From NCBI GenBank assembly GCA_907163375.1, contig CAJQUW010002215.1, positions 1,116,001 to 1,180,000 on the forward strand: DNA of 64,000 nt. The letters are read 5' to 3'. The stretch is from Prostheceraeus crozeri. Taxonomy: Eukaryota > Platyhelminthes > Polycladida > Euryleptidae. How positions within the stretch are numbered: position 1 is the first letter of the stretch; each line of letters starts with the position of its first letter. The position numbers were made by a program, and so were the translations under genes. Positions 42,657-55,181 of the stretch are shown one piece after another. The notes below the pieces were generated by a model that saw only the letters and a program-made list of their open reading frames with translations, was not told where the DNA came from and did no database searches.

Positions 42657-45139
42657 GTACGTAAGACAGGAGCTCATGTCGTAACAAAGCAACGCATGTT
42701 GTCCTTGTTACTTAACTTTCATTCATTTGTATTAAATATCCCCTATCTACTGAGTGATCATACAACAATTTCAATCGATTAAACAGAGCGGATGTGTAAC
42801 TCAAAAGCATTAGTATGATGTGTGCGACAAATGAGTCATACTATGAACTTTCACAAGACGTCATTCAGTTGCTTTTATGTTCTACCTTTCGGTAGCTTCG
42901 GTAATATTATCGAGATTCCGGCAATAACCGCGGCGTAGACCTTCAATACACCCTGCATTTTCACCAGCTATTTAGAGATGTCATTTATCAAAGTAATAAA
43001 TGTTTGTGAGAAAGCGTGTGAATGTTGAGAAGTTTGTCTTCAAAATAAAAAACGGGTTTGTGGTTCAACCTATATTGTCGATTCTCATAAAGCTTCGCTT
43101 CTGACCAAGGAGAGTTTACCCAAAAGCATTTAAAATTGATGTCGTTTTGAAAAACTTTCACTATGCGCTTTTATATGAATTTACAAGCAATGATTTCATT
43201 AAACAAAATGCGAAGCCCTCATGGTTGTATGTACAGATGAAAATGTCTACATAAGTGATCATTACAGCTCGAGTTGTCTTTCATTTTGTTGAGCTCAATG
43301 TCCATTCCGTGAAAAATTATCAGCCTATGTGTCAAAAATTATTTACAGAAATAATAGTATGTTTATAATTTCCCTTGAATTTTATTCGTAAAGAACCAAA
43401 TTTATAAAATCAAATAAGTCAAACGAGTGTTTAATTTGACAATTGATTTCAGCTATTATCTTATGCTATTTTCAGACATTGAAATTTAATTTTTACTAAT
43501 CTCACTGAATCTTATCACTGTATATGCAATATGTGTGATATAGGAATACTTACTGTAGTAGGCCATATGCTTTGGTAAATTTCAAAAAAGTCACCTTAAG
43601 TATTCACCAATTTTCCCGAACAAATAACGTCGGTATATGTTTTGGAATAATTTGAGTTTTTTAGTATTGTCAATGTTGCTGCTCAAAGTAGTGACTTATA
43701 TTATCAAATTTCAATGAGACTGCGAAATAAAAGATCAGTTTCCATTAAACAATATCTTGTTTATCATTTTCGAAAGGAAAAACTTCTACTTTGGAATCAA
43801 GCACCACTATGTAACCTCAGGGCGGAAAAGTAAATGATGTTGCGTAATACAAACAATGTCCCGAAAACTCAATATAAAATTTCCAATGCACAACAGAAGG
43901 CGAGAGGAAATAAGTCTCAAGTACAGTTCAATTTCTCTGATTTCATGTCTACAAATCGATCGGTCTCAACTGCACACACTTATATTTCTTGAAGAGAATT
44001 GTTCATCGCACATTAATAAAAATGGTGCCATATTTGGGAATGTGATTTACACCGGATTGTCCTCAGCAACGTGGTAGATCAATAGTACTCTCACTGTTAT
44101 CGGATACAGTGACTATCTTCCTAGTGAAACAGCTGCAAATTTGTGTACAGTATCGAATCGATCTGTTGCCAATCTTCTTTCTTGATAAGTGCTCGAATCA
44201 TGGCACGGCTTATTCTTAGTCTGGAGATCGGCATTGCGTCGCCCACAATATGATACAATGATAGGAAATGATGCAATATTATTTATTGTTAATACTGCTC
44301 CACACGTGAAAAGTTCTACGATTTAATTATTCCTTTTCACTGTTAATAAGTAATCAATTCCTGATGAAGTTTCGATTTCGATTACCATGATTCTTAGAGT
44401 AGTAGCGCAGTGACACAGCAGTTCATGAAACCGGGAGGTAGTTCTTAAAGGCAGAGGTGGGTACTATTCAAAAAGCTCGAAGCCCTAATACCAATCATCC
44501 GATTCGATTTTTTATCTGTCCCACATGCACAACTTCTATAAACGCAAAGAGAAAGCAGAACTTTCAATTAGATGAAATACAAACACGATAACTTGTTAAA
44601 GTTTATCATGCAAATCAATCTGCAGGATGCCCACGGGTCTGGAAAGTCTGGGGAAATGTTGGATAAATAATTGACGGCTTCGTACGGGAGGGGATTTCTC
44701 ATAATTTGACAGAATCAAGAAATATAAAGCTCTCCCCGCTTTTCTAGACAATTTATTCACGTCAAATCTGCGTTCGTTGCAAGCAGCTACAGGTACATTG
44801 AAAATCGTTGCTCTGATATAGAAAACTAAGTATCATGCAAAAAAGAAATGGAAAATAAATTAAAGAATACCGGATAACAACACAGTTCCATAGAAAACGA
44901 CATAATGTTTCAGATAAGAACATGAATAAGAGTAATCAACTATTCCTTAAAACTTGACTTTATTGGCGATGCTTCCACTCGTCAATTAATGAAATTTAAC
45001 CAATAAATGCGATTTGCCAATATCTATTGTTAATAAATCGGGCAGAAATACCATGAGCAATTTGAATAGTCATGGGCCTAATAAATTGTTAATGTTAATG
45101 CAATATTTGTCTCCAACTGCCAAATAAACATTATTTTCT

Positions 45140-45530
45140 ATGCGCTATGTGGTCTTCAACGTCACGTGCCCTGCATGTGACGATTATTACATCGGTTCCA
45201 CAAATCGCCCGCTTGCAGACCGCTATGCAGAGCATCGTAGAATTGTTGTAGAAAGAGACAATAAAAGTGCCATCTCGGATCATATTGTCCATTTTCATAA
45301 CAATTTGACCAGTAGTTTAGAAGATATTATTATTGAATTTATTTATCGCTTCTGGGACCCTGTTCATACCAGGATTGCTGAAGCGAACTGTATTAAAAAA
45401 TGTGGTTTGACACTGAATCAGAAACGTATCCTGACGAGCTATCATTATCTGTATATAAACCCATCGTCCTAGAGGCTGTACTTTGTTGCCCATGACTAAG
45501 TCCGTGGTGGACGAAACGTCGGGATTTTGT
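45140..45530 (+). pseudogene. Penelope-like element fragment: GIY-YIG endonuclease and 3' end
   Basis: The 110-residue frame at 45140-45472 reads 'VVFNVTCPACDDYYIGSTNR', then 'PLADRYAEHRRIVVERDN', the GIY-YIG nuclease module with the 'C..C...YIG.T.R.L..R..EH' layout found at the C-terminus of Penelope-like reverse transcriptases. The region downstream (45491-45524) has a hammerhead-ribozyme-like motif, which also fits these elements. The reverse transcriptase itself is gone. Confidence 0.75.
45491..45524 (+). ncRNA. Hammerhead-ribozyme-like motif (degenerate)
   Basis: Helix II is perfect: GTCC (45500-45503), loop GTGGT, GGAC (45509-45512), followed by the core GAAA and then CGTC before GGG. 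The first core strand reads TGACTAA instead of CTGANGA, so it is degenerate and probably inactive. Its place, just after the GIY-YIG frame, is where Penelope-like terminal repeats carry such ribozymes. Confidence 0.45.
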
Positions 45531-46939
45531 TACTTGAATATTTTAACTGAATACATTGTCTAAAAAAAGCAAGGAGAGCTTATTATTTTCTGATTGTGTC
45601 AAATCATTGAATAAATAAGTTTGGAAGTATTGAAGCTTCACTCACATTATTCTAATCGCATTCTTTGAGTTCATTGCTGCAAACTATGTAGACGTGTATA
45701 TTGCTTTCCTAGCGCTTCTCCTTTCCTTTTCAAATGATTTTTTACTAGTACTTTAAAATAGTTGAGTGACCATTTGAGAAAAGATAAGCACTAGGAAAGC
45801 AATGTGGCACAGTTTATCTCAATGAATGCACAGAATGCGATTAGAACTATATCAGCGAAGCTTTATTACATTGAGAAAATTGAAAGAACCATAGGTGCTA
45901 AGATTCGATGTGGGGAAAATCGTAATTGAGAAAACATTTTAGTAAACAGAGTCATATATTTAATGAAGACGACATAATGAGGGAGAAAATAAACGCAACT
46001 TGATTAAGAAAACCATCTGGTCAATGACGTCAGACGCTCAGAAGTTTTATAAATCTTGTTGATAAAGAGAAGGCAGATGACCGACTGTAGAGTCTATTCC
46101 TTTTAATTATTTTCGATATATAATTTTCTCTCAAAGAACTGCTAGTTATGATTTTAAATTGTGTAATTTCAAGCTGTTCATGCTTACTTTTCATATTACC
46201 AAGACGACCTTGATTGTAACTTGATTGTTTTCAGATAGTTTTAAGTAGGGTCAATTACTAAGTATCTACTCAGTTGTTAGCTCTATTAGGCATTTTGAAT
46301 TTGATTTTTAGTTGCCATTGGTCGGGATTCAATCATTTTGAAAGAAGCAAAAATAAGCAATTTTCTGCGACCGTGTTGTAATTTTATTCCCAATATTTCA
46401 GCTTAGCCTTTATCAAGGCTTAATAACTCGCAAATATTTAAAGCCATAATTACTTGGAATTTTACGGCAGCCTTTAATCTGTCGCCCTGCAGAAATCGAG
46501 AGAAATTTAATGAAATGTTTTATAATGCGCACGAAAATTCTTATGTGGCACTGTGCCTGCTAAAATAACCTCAAAAATCCCTGCTTGGTCTGATCGTCAA
46601 TCTACTCATTTACACTGTATGATAATATGTAACAGCAACAGTACGGATCTGTCTGAGTGAAAATTGCTCTAAACGGCTGTCTATGTCTGAGCAGCGAAAA
46701 GCGATGTGAGAATTAATTTCCCCATAGTAAATGTAAGACTGAGAAGCATCAGTTCAGTTCGTTCATCAGTTTCATGAAATGAAAAATATTAGTTCCGTTC
46801 AGTGGCAGTTAGGCCTACTAGGAAATCCCGTTTGCTACGCTCCTTCGCTTAGTAGTGAACGACTAAGAACCTCGTTCATTTACACCAAAAAGTTTTAATA
46901 CACACTGACTAGAATAGACGAACTAAAAACAGACCTTAA

Positions 46940-48760
46940 TTTATTTTGCACACTTTGCTTGATTTGCGGGAGGTCGATTCACTCTTTGGTTGCCTCAATT
47001 ACGCGTTCGGTTATTTTCTGCCAGTCTCTTCTGTCGTCCTAGCTATCACGTGTAGATCAGATTCGCAGCAAACTTTGATGCTGTCTGTCCACCGCATCAT
47101 GGGTCGGCTCTACGACTGTTTCCATTTACCGTACCAAACACCACAATCTTCACTGGGCAATGATCTTTCGTGCGGCAGATGTGGCCGAAGACTCATTTTG
47201 CACTTATTAATCATCTACACAAGCCGTAACTTAGGTTCTGTTATTGTCAGGACTTCATAATTGGTGGTGCGGTGAAACCATCTAACACCTAAAATCCTTC
47301 GGAAGCACCGCAACTCAAAGGCATCGAGACGCCCCTTATCCTTCTTTCTCAGCATCCACGTTTCCGAAGTACGCATCATCACTCTAGAAACACACGATTG
47401 CAACACCGTGCATTGTAGTCATTGTGCTAATCAGGTGACTCTTCCATATTTTGTCAAAACCTGCCAGCGTCCTGAATGCTATGACAATGCTCTGACGAAT
47501 TTCATTGTACATCCCTCGCCATTTATGGTGATTCCAAAATAGGTGAACTTGTGGACTATTTCTATTGCACTGCTGATGGTTGAAAGCCTTGCTTTTTGAC
47601 TTGTCTCCACTATCACTAATCCCTTCGTTTTATCGGTGTGGATCTTACAGCCACATCAGAAGAAACGAAGTTTAGGCTATTCTCCGGCTCACACCAGCTT
47701 TCATCCGAAAGTATTATAACATCGGGAAGGCTTGGTTCCTTTATAGGCCGTGCCTAATTTTACGCCCCTTCCGCACAGTTATAACACGTGCCAGATATAC
47801 AAATCAAAATGACATCATAGGGGATTACCCTGTCTGGAATCCGTGTCTGAACCAGTCACCAGTTTCATTTCCGAGTCTAACTGCAGCCTTGGCACTCTTC
47901 AAAATGTGGATAATGTTAGCATCCACTCCACATGATTTCAGTACTGCCCTCATGGCGTCTTGCCGAATGCTACCGAAAGCCCTAGAGAAATCGATGAAGC
48001 AGACCATCAGCAAGGATCTGTTGCAAAATACTGCTGTCTCTACGGAAGCCTGTTTGTTCTACCAGGAATGGCTCGACAGAAGCTTTCAGACGCTCTAGGA
48101 TGATCAGTAAGAACACTTTACACACTTGGTTTATGATACATAAGGTGCGGTATTTGTTGCAGATGCTTAGATTTCCTACCTTCGGCAGCGTCACTATAAT
48201 CGACTTGTTCCATTCATCAGGAACTTTTTCTTCAGACTATACTTGACTGCATATAATGAGCAGCTCTTCTGCCAATTCTACTTCTTCTCTTCGGACTGCT
48301 CTTGTCCTACAATTCCTCGGTCGTCGTCTTGGATTGCCATGTCTCCAAGATCCGTCACTACTGTGGTGACATATATACATCTACGCATAAAGGTCTCGGC
48401 AGTATTCAGTCCATCTCTCCTTGGTCTGTTCGGATGTCTGTAACACGTGTCCATCGCTATCTTTATTAAATCGTCTCTTCGGTTCCCATTTTGGATTGAT
48501 TTCTCTGATCAGCAGGTATGTTTGGCGTGTCTCTGCTTCTGCACACTCTGTTCAATCAGTGGGTATTTCTCCTGCAGACATAGTTTCATATCGGCCGCCT
48601 TTCGAACTTAATTGCACTCGCTCTTGCATATTTTCATGTTCTCTTCAGACTGTAGTTTTCTATGTTTTGACTTTGCTTTCTTTCCTTTCTGCCGGCAGAT
48701 TCTGTCATTGCCTCTCTGATTGGTGAATACAGTCCAGCTGTTCTTCCAGCTTTTTTCTTC
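46940..48760 (-). pseudogene. Decayed LINE (apurinic-endonuclease-type clade), connecting region to C-terminus
   Basis: Read on the minus strand from 48760 down: a divergent linker; 'VTLPKVGNLSICNKYRTLCI', '...ERLKASVEPFLVEQTGFRR'; 'LMVCFIDFSRAFGSIRQDAM' (RT motif with Asp); then 'TSETWMLRKKDKGRLDAFEL' and 'RCFRRILGVRW...TNYEVL', the familiar post-RT segment; and a 'GRP' tail near 47.1 kb. The pieces are in several frames with many breaks, and the endonuclease and ORF1 are not seen. It is similar in style to the tail at 19960, possibly the same family. Confidence 0.75.
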
Positions 48761-49007
48761 CCGTAGGTTAATCAAACTAAATTTTTTAGTGAATTAGGGT
48801 TAATTGGTGTTATCAATGAGTCTGGAAATTACATTACACTATGTTTCCAAAAGCAGAATTTATTGAATTCTACTGACATGCATGCTAGTTATTATTCATT
48901 AACTATTAACTTTCATTCATTTCGCATGTATTAATTATTCAAGAGGAGGAAGGCAAGTCAGAGCTCTTGGTTTGGAGCCGCAGCAGGGGCATTGGATTTA
49001 GCTCTTC

Positions 49008-49142
49008 TTCCCATCCCCCTTCAGGCCTTTTTAATTTGTCCATAAATTACAGGGCTTTATTAATCGCCGCAAAGCCTCACATGCTAGCATGAGTATATTT
49101 TCTATATACATGTTTAATTTCACAAAGATTGAATGAGTCCCT
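49008..49142 (+). repeat. Very diverged foldback-MITE arm
   Basis: The order CATC-CCCC, TAATTTGTC, TTAATCGCC, GAGTATATTTTCTATATACA, ATTTCACAAAGATTG follows the left arm of the copies at 11.3 and 12.8 kb. Many changes; no ends are defined. Confidence 0.4.
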
Positions 49143-50390
49143 GATATGTAGCTATTCCAAGTGGGGTGTGTTGCTATTGTCTGCAAAGTGATATTCGCGC
49201 CAATATAAAAATTACACTGTTCTGGTAAAATGTAAGGTCCTAAGAAATCGCGGAATCATTTCAAACGACAGCTCTAAAAAGATAAAGATTAAGAAAAACA
49301 ATGTATGATCACACACTTAACTCGTTAGAAAGAGATTTCTGTACTTCTAATCTCCGGAGTACATTGCTCACGCTTCATACTAGCGCACACCTCTAATTTG
49401 ACACTCTTGACTGTTGACTGTGGATAGCAAATACCCTCCCCTGCGTGTTTCAATTTTATTCAATTTAATGGAGATTTATTTGATTTCAAAAAGTTTCATG
49501 CATATTTGAATGCTTATGAAAATACACACACCACATTTCCAAATGCGCCTCTTATTGCATTGAGTGAGATGAATAGTTTTCAACATACGCAATCAATTGC
49601 ATTCATTTTATATACTTGGAAACCGCGACGTTTTTGTTTTATTTGACACTCAACCAATTTCATGCCATCAAGGAATATTATTTAGGTTATCATCATTTAT
49701 AACCTAGCACCTTCAAATAGTGTTGGATGGAGTTGAATAATGATAAAATCACCTGCTTTTTGCGTACACTAGATTGTAATGCAGCCTACTTCAACCCGGT
49801 GAATTCTCATTTGCCGATGACAATCAATTTGAGTCCATTCATTTTGGCAGTTCGATTTTTCATGTAAATGGATTTATGCTCACGAATGCATGAAAGACGA
49901 AAATCAAGATGTTACGGAACGACTTACATGGAAAACCAGAGGTTGACTTAATTATTAAACTAATACACATCCCAAAACATAGAGAGCTGCAAGCTGCTGG
50001 TGTTGATATGTGAAAAACTATTGTTATTAAAGTTGGTCTCCATCAAAACAGAAGTTCTTCATTTATTGACTATTATTTAAAATAATGTGATCCAAACAGG
50101 CATGTGACTCATCCGTTTTTTGACGGAGGTTGCGTTATAAGTTTAGCATAAATCCGCATTTTCGTACATAAAGTCCCTTTGAAATGGTCATTTTCGACAG
50201 TTCCCCCAAGTGAATCACATAACTGCTTGCCCAAATCAAAATTGTGAGAAACACAATCTGCGCATACAACGATGCTTATTTAATAGCTTTCTGCTGATTA
50301 GTCATGACATTTGATGAAGTAGCTATTCACAAAATGGGTAAAATTATAAAGATATGAAAAAGCTCTAAGCTGCAAAATTTGAATTTTTAT

Positions 50391-50428
50391 TGACCAATAT
50401 TTCGTTTTCACAACCAGCATCAGGGTCA
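50391..50428 (-). ncRNA. Hammerhead-like Penelope terminal motif (degenerate)
   Basis: Minus strand: TGACC, then CTGATGC, a short arm, GAAA, TATT, then GGTCA. The outer TGACC and GGTCA can pair as helix I. The core differs from CTGANGA at the last base. The pattern 'tgaccCTGATG...GAAA...ggtca' is common at the ends of Penelope-like elements. No coding remains are attached. Confidence 0.4.
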
Positions 50429-51297
50429 GATAGCATTACAGAGAAGGTAAAGGAGATTCAAAATTTAAGTGTGCAATGCAATTAGTAGAGGAATCAAGAT
50501 ATGCACATTTATGATATAATGTTCATAGAAATAAAAAGTCACGCAACACCTCCCTCTCCTCCCTTGAGTTCATAATGAACTGATTTATGATGGAACAGAA
50601 CATGTGAAGAGTGCGCCTTAACACCTTTTAAGATCAACTTCTAAGAACATTGAAGCAGTGTGGACAATATTGACAATGAGAGTGCCATTTGTGAACACAG
50701 TCACAAAGTGCATTGGCGAAATCAATCGATTGAACATCGGTCATTTCGATGGTAACAGTGTTGATGCTCTACGTGACGCTTTGAATAATATAATTTCTGA
50801 ATTTGAATTGGTCTGTTCAGGTCAAGATATATTCTAGATTTTTTCTAAGATGTAATCCCAGTATTAATCGAACACACGAGCTGTGTGGTGTATGCCCTAA
50901 GATTGCTTGTGCCCGACTATCCGTGAAGAAAACTTTAGTAACTCGAAACGTTGAAATTGTTCATTTTTATCTTCTCACATTTTTTCAATGCGAAAATAGA
51001 TGAGAGAACAATTTTTTACAATACATTTGGTTAGTTACATGGTGAAATTTTGCTTCACAAGTGAATGTTTTTTATCACGAATGCAATGGCTTTTCGCCCT
51101 CAAATTTCCATTCGATAAGATAAGATAAAAATTCTGAAGACCCTTTGTTTTCTGATGAAGTTTAAGTGTATTAAATGAACTCAACGAAATTGGCAAAGAT
51201 CTTTTCATTATTACATATTATCTGTTCCTGGTTCCGATACAATCATTTTCCGAATGTTTAATTCTTCTAATAATTAAATTACCTTTTGTTTTTACAG

Positions 51298-51394
51298 GTT
51301 GTGCTTTGTCGGTGGTCGCAGAGGGCATATGCCTACCGCGCTCAACATGGTCCAAGTGAAGCGTTCAACACCCGTACCAGCTGTGTGCTTCTGC
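51298..51394 (+). CDS. SLC7-like transporter, coding exon 7
   Basis: Codes 'LCFVGGRRGHMPTALNMVQV' and 'KRSTPVPAVCFC', matching '[20 protein letters not shown]' and 'KRCTPIPALLF'. Acceptor TTTTTACAG, donor GTAAGT at 51395. Confidence 0.93.
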
Positions 51395-52184
51395 GTAAGT
51401 CAGTTCTCATCCCGTTTACCGCTATATCACCTGAGGTCATGAGTGAGTTATTCTGACAGCTGTAGATATACTAAATGTTGACAAGCTGTACGTGAGAATT
51501 TATTGATGTCAGCATTGTTCAAGTGATTTTCACACGTATCGAGTTAGTAGTTTATCAGAGTTGGAAAGGTTAAAAATTGTCCAATTCCTATCAGACTATA
51601 CTATAACTGCGGAGAGTTTGTTGTACGATGATGATGTGAAATGATATAACGTCAGATCTCTCACGTGATCTATTGATGAACGAAATCAACTGTGTTAAGT
51701 AGCTGCACTGATAATCCTCAAAATCTGTCATAGTGGTCGAAGAAGTAGCTTCTATTTCATCCAACAGGGTTTGAATATGCATTCATCGTTAGGATAACGT
51801 ATTCATTGCTAAGAATGATATCTTGCTTTGTCGTTATGTTGAATTGCTTGAGGCAAAAGTCGTCCTCGTAATGAAGAAGTCTTACAATTGATTCTGGCTT
51901 TTGTGTTCACTTAGCTCTATCTTATGTGAATGATTTGAAAATACAATTTAACTAAAATCGTTAGGCAGATGCTATACTTTTATCAGTATTTATAGGAAAA
52001 TATTCCTATACATCATCATTTACATTTATTACAAATTCATCATCGATAATCTTGAAACTGTCATATGTCAATTATTGTCTTTTTATATTCTTCCGTCAAA
52101 TGAATAACAGTCCAAGAGACGGATCATTCGACGATACTTCAATACACGTATTATGAAAATAAATAGCGTATTTTCAAATATGGA

Positions 52185-53117
52185 CAATTATTTAAACTTC
52201 AACCGGTTTTGATTTGGATGAAAATGAGGTGAGCTGCTGGCCACAGTCTTCGTCAGGAAGTTGAAAAGGGTACATGAACATATTAAGTTAGTAAATTTGA
52301 AGTTTGGATTATCATACATCATTAAAGATCAAGTCATAGTTCATAATTTAGTAGGAATTAAACAGACTTTAGTTTCTTCTAACTTTAGCGTCACCTCAAA
52401 GATCAGAATACAGAATTGTTTCAAGCTGCGGTTCCGCACGTTGCAAAAAACATGTAGTATTCTGTCGTCAGATGAGTTTATAACATCATCAGTTACAAAT
52501 TTATCATACAAAATAAATGCAAGCAACACAACGTGTACAACAAAAAACATTGCATATTCTATTTGTTTTAATGATCGTAACTTCATTTATTTCGGTGAAT
52601 CTTGAAGAAGTTTGAGATAGCGTATGAATGAACATCGTTATGATATTACTCACAAGAATGCAGACAGAATTGTTTCATTTCACTGCACAGAACACAAACA
52701 TGATGAATCAGAAATGAAAATATCTACTACATCAAAAGAACTACGCGGAAACTAGAAACAAAGGAATGCAGAAGAACTCAGGTTCATCAGTCAACTGATG
52801 ACAGATTTGGCTTTATAGGATAAATATGCAGCATGCTTTACAACGATCTTCCATTGTTGAGCCCAAATTTCCTATCACGATGTCCTAATTCTATGAGTGA
52901 TTTTATGTATGCCTTTTCTCTTACTTAATTATGAGTTAGGACGTGATTTTCAATGATATATGATAATCTAAACGTCAAATTTACTAGCTAGTGTTAATAT
53001 GTACACTGTACAAGTGTACAGTAACAAATACCCTTTTCAACTTCCTGACGAAGATTGTGCCCAGTAGCCCACCGCACTGTCGTTCAATCGAAATAGTTAG
53101 AAGTTTAAATAATTATC
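52185..53117 (+). mobile_element. Truncated Penelope-like element with inverted terminal repeats
   Basis: Two inverted arms of about 88 bp (52185-52272 and 53029-53117) share TTATTTAAACTTC and CTTCGTCAGGAAGTTGAAAA. Between them, plus-strand frames carry the C-terminal part of a Penelope-like protein: 'TTCTTKNIAYSICFNDRNFI' then 'YFGES', 'RMNEHRYDITHKNADRIVSF' and 'NAEELRFISQLM', which is the GIY-YIG nuclease module with a stop and frame changes. Inverted arrangement of the pseudo-LTRs is known in this order. The reverse transcriptase is missing. Confidence 0.75.
53039..53105 (+). ncRNA. Hammerhead ribozyme candidate in the Penelope terminal repeat
   Basis: Helix I: AACTTC (53039-53044) with GAAGTT (53100-53105). 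Core strand 1: CTGACGA (53045-53051), fitting CTGANGA. Helix II: GATTG (53053-53057) with CAATC (53085-53089), closing a 27-base loop, with one unpaired A before it. Core strand 2: GAAA (53090-53093). Then TAGTTA, giving a minimal helix III and a UA cleavage site directly before helix I. All core positions of a type I hammerhead are present. The mirror arm (52195-52263, minus strand) has lost the first G of GAAA. Confidence 0.6.
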
Positions 53118-54080
53118 CCAATTTGAAAAAAAGTTATGTATTTTCCTAAAAATGTCTATTTATTATAACCAGAAACATGTTTTTCTGTGGATTTTTTATT
53201 CAACTTAGTACATACGCGGAATGTGGCAATTATCAATAATAAACTCAATAAATGTCACATATTTTGTTGATTGGTGATTTAAATGATGAATTGTCATTTT
53301 TAGTGTCAAAATGAGAGAGTCAGATAAGAACAAATTAAAGAAGCCATTCAAACGCTAAAAATGCTGCACTGAGAATTTCATTCGGTTCGGAGCAATATCC
53401 AATATAAAGGAGGGGCACCCCACCCCTCTCCAGGGACATGTCAATGTGCTTTAGAGCCTGATATGGATAGGGTTGCGGTACAAATGATGCCAGCATGAGT
53501 CAATTACACTGAGTGTGACTAATGTGACTGACAACATGATATTCAGTCGTGCTGCCTCTATGATATAAAAAGGCCTGGTTATTGCGCTACTTAGATTAAG
53601 CGACAAATGACGTTGTGCATTAGTGCAGGTGGTATTCATCAAGGTGTCTCTAAGGCATGTCTTCTTCCAGTTCCATAGACCCCCTTGTGTTGAACTCACA
53701 TACCTCCCGATAGTAGGTGCGTCTTCAGCATTCTTCTGCTGCAAGAATGCGTTGCACTTTGTGCCAGTATAAAGTGATTTCTACATTTATGTTAGTTCTT
53801 TCAATCAAATCAGTAAATCCAATTCAAATAATCTAGAAATGGAAGAATTTTCGACAATTCTCACTTTCTATTCCCATAAGACATCCTTATCTTTTATTCT
53901 CTTTCATGCCATTTCTCAGTTGTCAGTCATATTATTACTAATACTTGAGTCTCCTAAGTCATGTTACCTCCTTGAATTTTTATAAAACTCTTATCATCTC
54001 TCTTTGTGAGTCTTTATCATCCCTATCTCTTTCTTAGCATGCCATCAACTGTAGATGACGAGAAATATCTCACATTGCAG

Positions 54081-54230
54081 GTTATTCTCTCAGTATTATA
54101 CCTTACCAGCAGTGATCTCTACGTTCTCATCAATTACACTGGATTCATCAATATCATGGCACTTGGCTTCTCAGTCGTCATACTTCTCTACTTCCGTTGG
54201 AAATATCCCAATGCTCCTCGTCCTGTCAAA
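54081..54230 (+). CDS. SLC7-like transporter, coding exon 8
   Basis: Fifty codons: 'VILSVLYLTSSDLYVLINYT' then 'GFINIMALGFSVVILLYFRW' and 'KYPNAPRPVK', matching 'SDMYTLINYVGFINYLFYG' and 'LRWKKPDIPRPIK'. Acceptor CACATTGCAG ends at 54080; donor GTGAGA at 54231. The 64-bp intron after it is one of three very short ones. Confidence 0.95.
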
Positions 54231-54294
54231 GTGAGATGCAATTCATATACATGAAGTTTTCGGATCATGCGTTTGTAAAATGAAATATTTTTAG

Positions 54295-54472
54295 GTGCCG
54301 TTGATCATTCCCATCCTATTTGTTACAATAACTGCAGTACAACTGACCTTCGCTCTGATCGCAGGCCCATACGAATCATTAATGGGAATTCTCATTATGT
54401 GTACTGGTGTTCCGTTTTATATCATTTGTGTTGGATGGAAAAAGAAACCAAAATCTTTGCAGTCTAAAATTG
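54295..54472 (+). CDS. SLC7-like transporter, coding exon 9
   Basis: Codes 'VPLIIPILFVTITAVQLTFA' and 'LIAGPYESLMGILIMCTGVP', then 'FYIICVGWKKKPKSLQSKI': the last two membrane spans, with the 'TGVPxYF' turn of SLC7 and the basic start of the C-tail. Donor GTGAGT at 54473. The open frame that runs on past the donor is intronic. Confidence 0.94.
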
Positions 54473-55181
54473 GTGAGTCCAATTTCTCTTTGAAAGAGAA
54501 ATACTGGTGACAAAAGTCACTATTTCTTTGACCACACAGCCTTATGCGTGAATTTTAGGGAGTGCACGACGCCTCTAAAATGATAAGTACGGGTTTATCC
54601 TCCTCGTAATCAGAATTTTATCCTGGGCCTGGAATTTTACCACGACCTGGAAAAACCTGAAATTTTGTGATTTGACCTGGAAAACATCGGGATGTGTTGA
54701 AAAAAGCATGGAAAACATGGATTTCGATTAATAAACGTGGAAAACTTGGAACTTTTATAGCTTTATAAATTAATTTCAAATTGATCATTTATAAACTCAG
54801 CGTATTAAAAACTTATTGAAAAGCAAAAACTGAATTTTAAGTATGTTACAATGCATGAAGTTTATTTATTCCGGTAAATACTATTCTTAAGCGGTTTCAG
54901 TGTTCATCTGAACTTTTATCATATCGTTTCTCAGCCTTTCCTACTGGCGGGAATCTCGAAGCACAAATGATCTCGAGATGCTTTTACATGCATGCAAATC
55001 AAATGGAGGTTATTGTCATCAGACATTGAAGCTATAAGTTACAAGCACGATTTCTTTACTAAAATATTGAAGTAATCTCAATAGCAGTGATGCAAGCTGC
55101 TATGTGACAAGGTGCATTTGATATGGTGATTTATAATGCTCTGTTATAGGTAGTTGCTGTTGTACTGAATCGAAAAAAAAG

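Larger units (their letters stand above)
42657..51297 (+). other. Intron 6 (8.6 kb)
   Basis: Holds a possible hAT terminus at 44451 (CAGAGGTGGGTACT), a Penelope-like GIY-YIG fragment at 45.1-45.5 kb, a minus-strand LINE at 46.9-48.8 kb, a relic of the foldback MITE at 49008-49142 and a hammerhead-like Penelope end at 50391-50428. I see nothing nameable in 42700-44440, 45600-46900 and 49200-50380. Confidence 0.7.
51395..54080 (+). other. Intron 7 (2.7 kb)
   Basis: Contains the Penelope-like fragment at 52185-53117. The stretches 51400-52180 and 53120-54080 show nothing I can name. Confidence 0.7.

Noticed and set aside
47889-48726. Several plus-strand frames of 66-101 residues
   Set aside because: They are antisense to the minus-strand LINE, which shows reverse-transcriptase motifs.
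54006-54080. Open frame continuing upstream of exon 8
   Set aside because: A good acceptor at 54071-54080 and the family alignment place the exon start at 54081; the upstream part has no similarity to SLC7 proteins.
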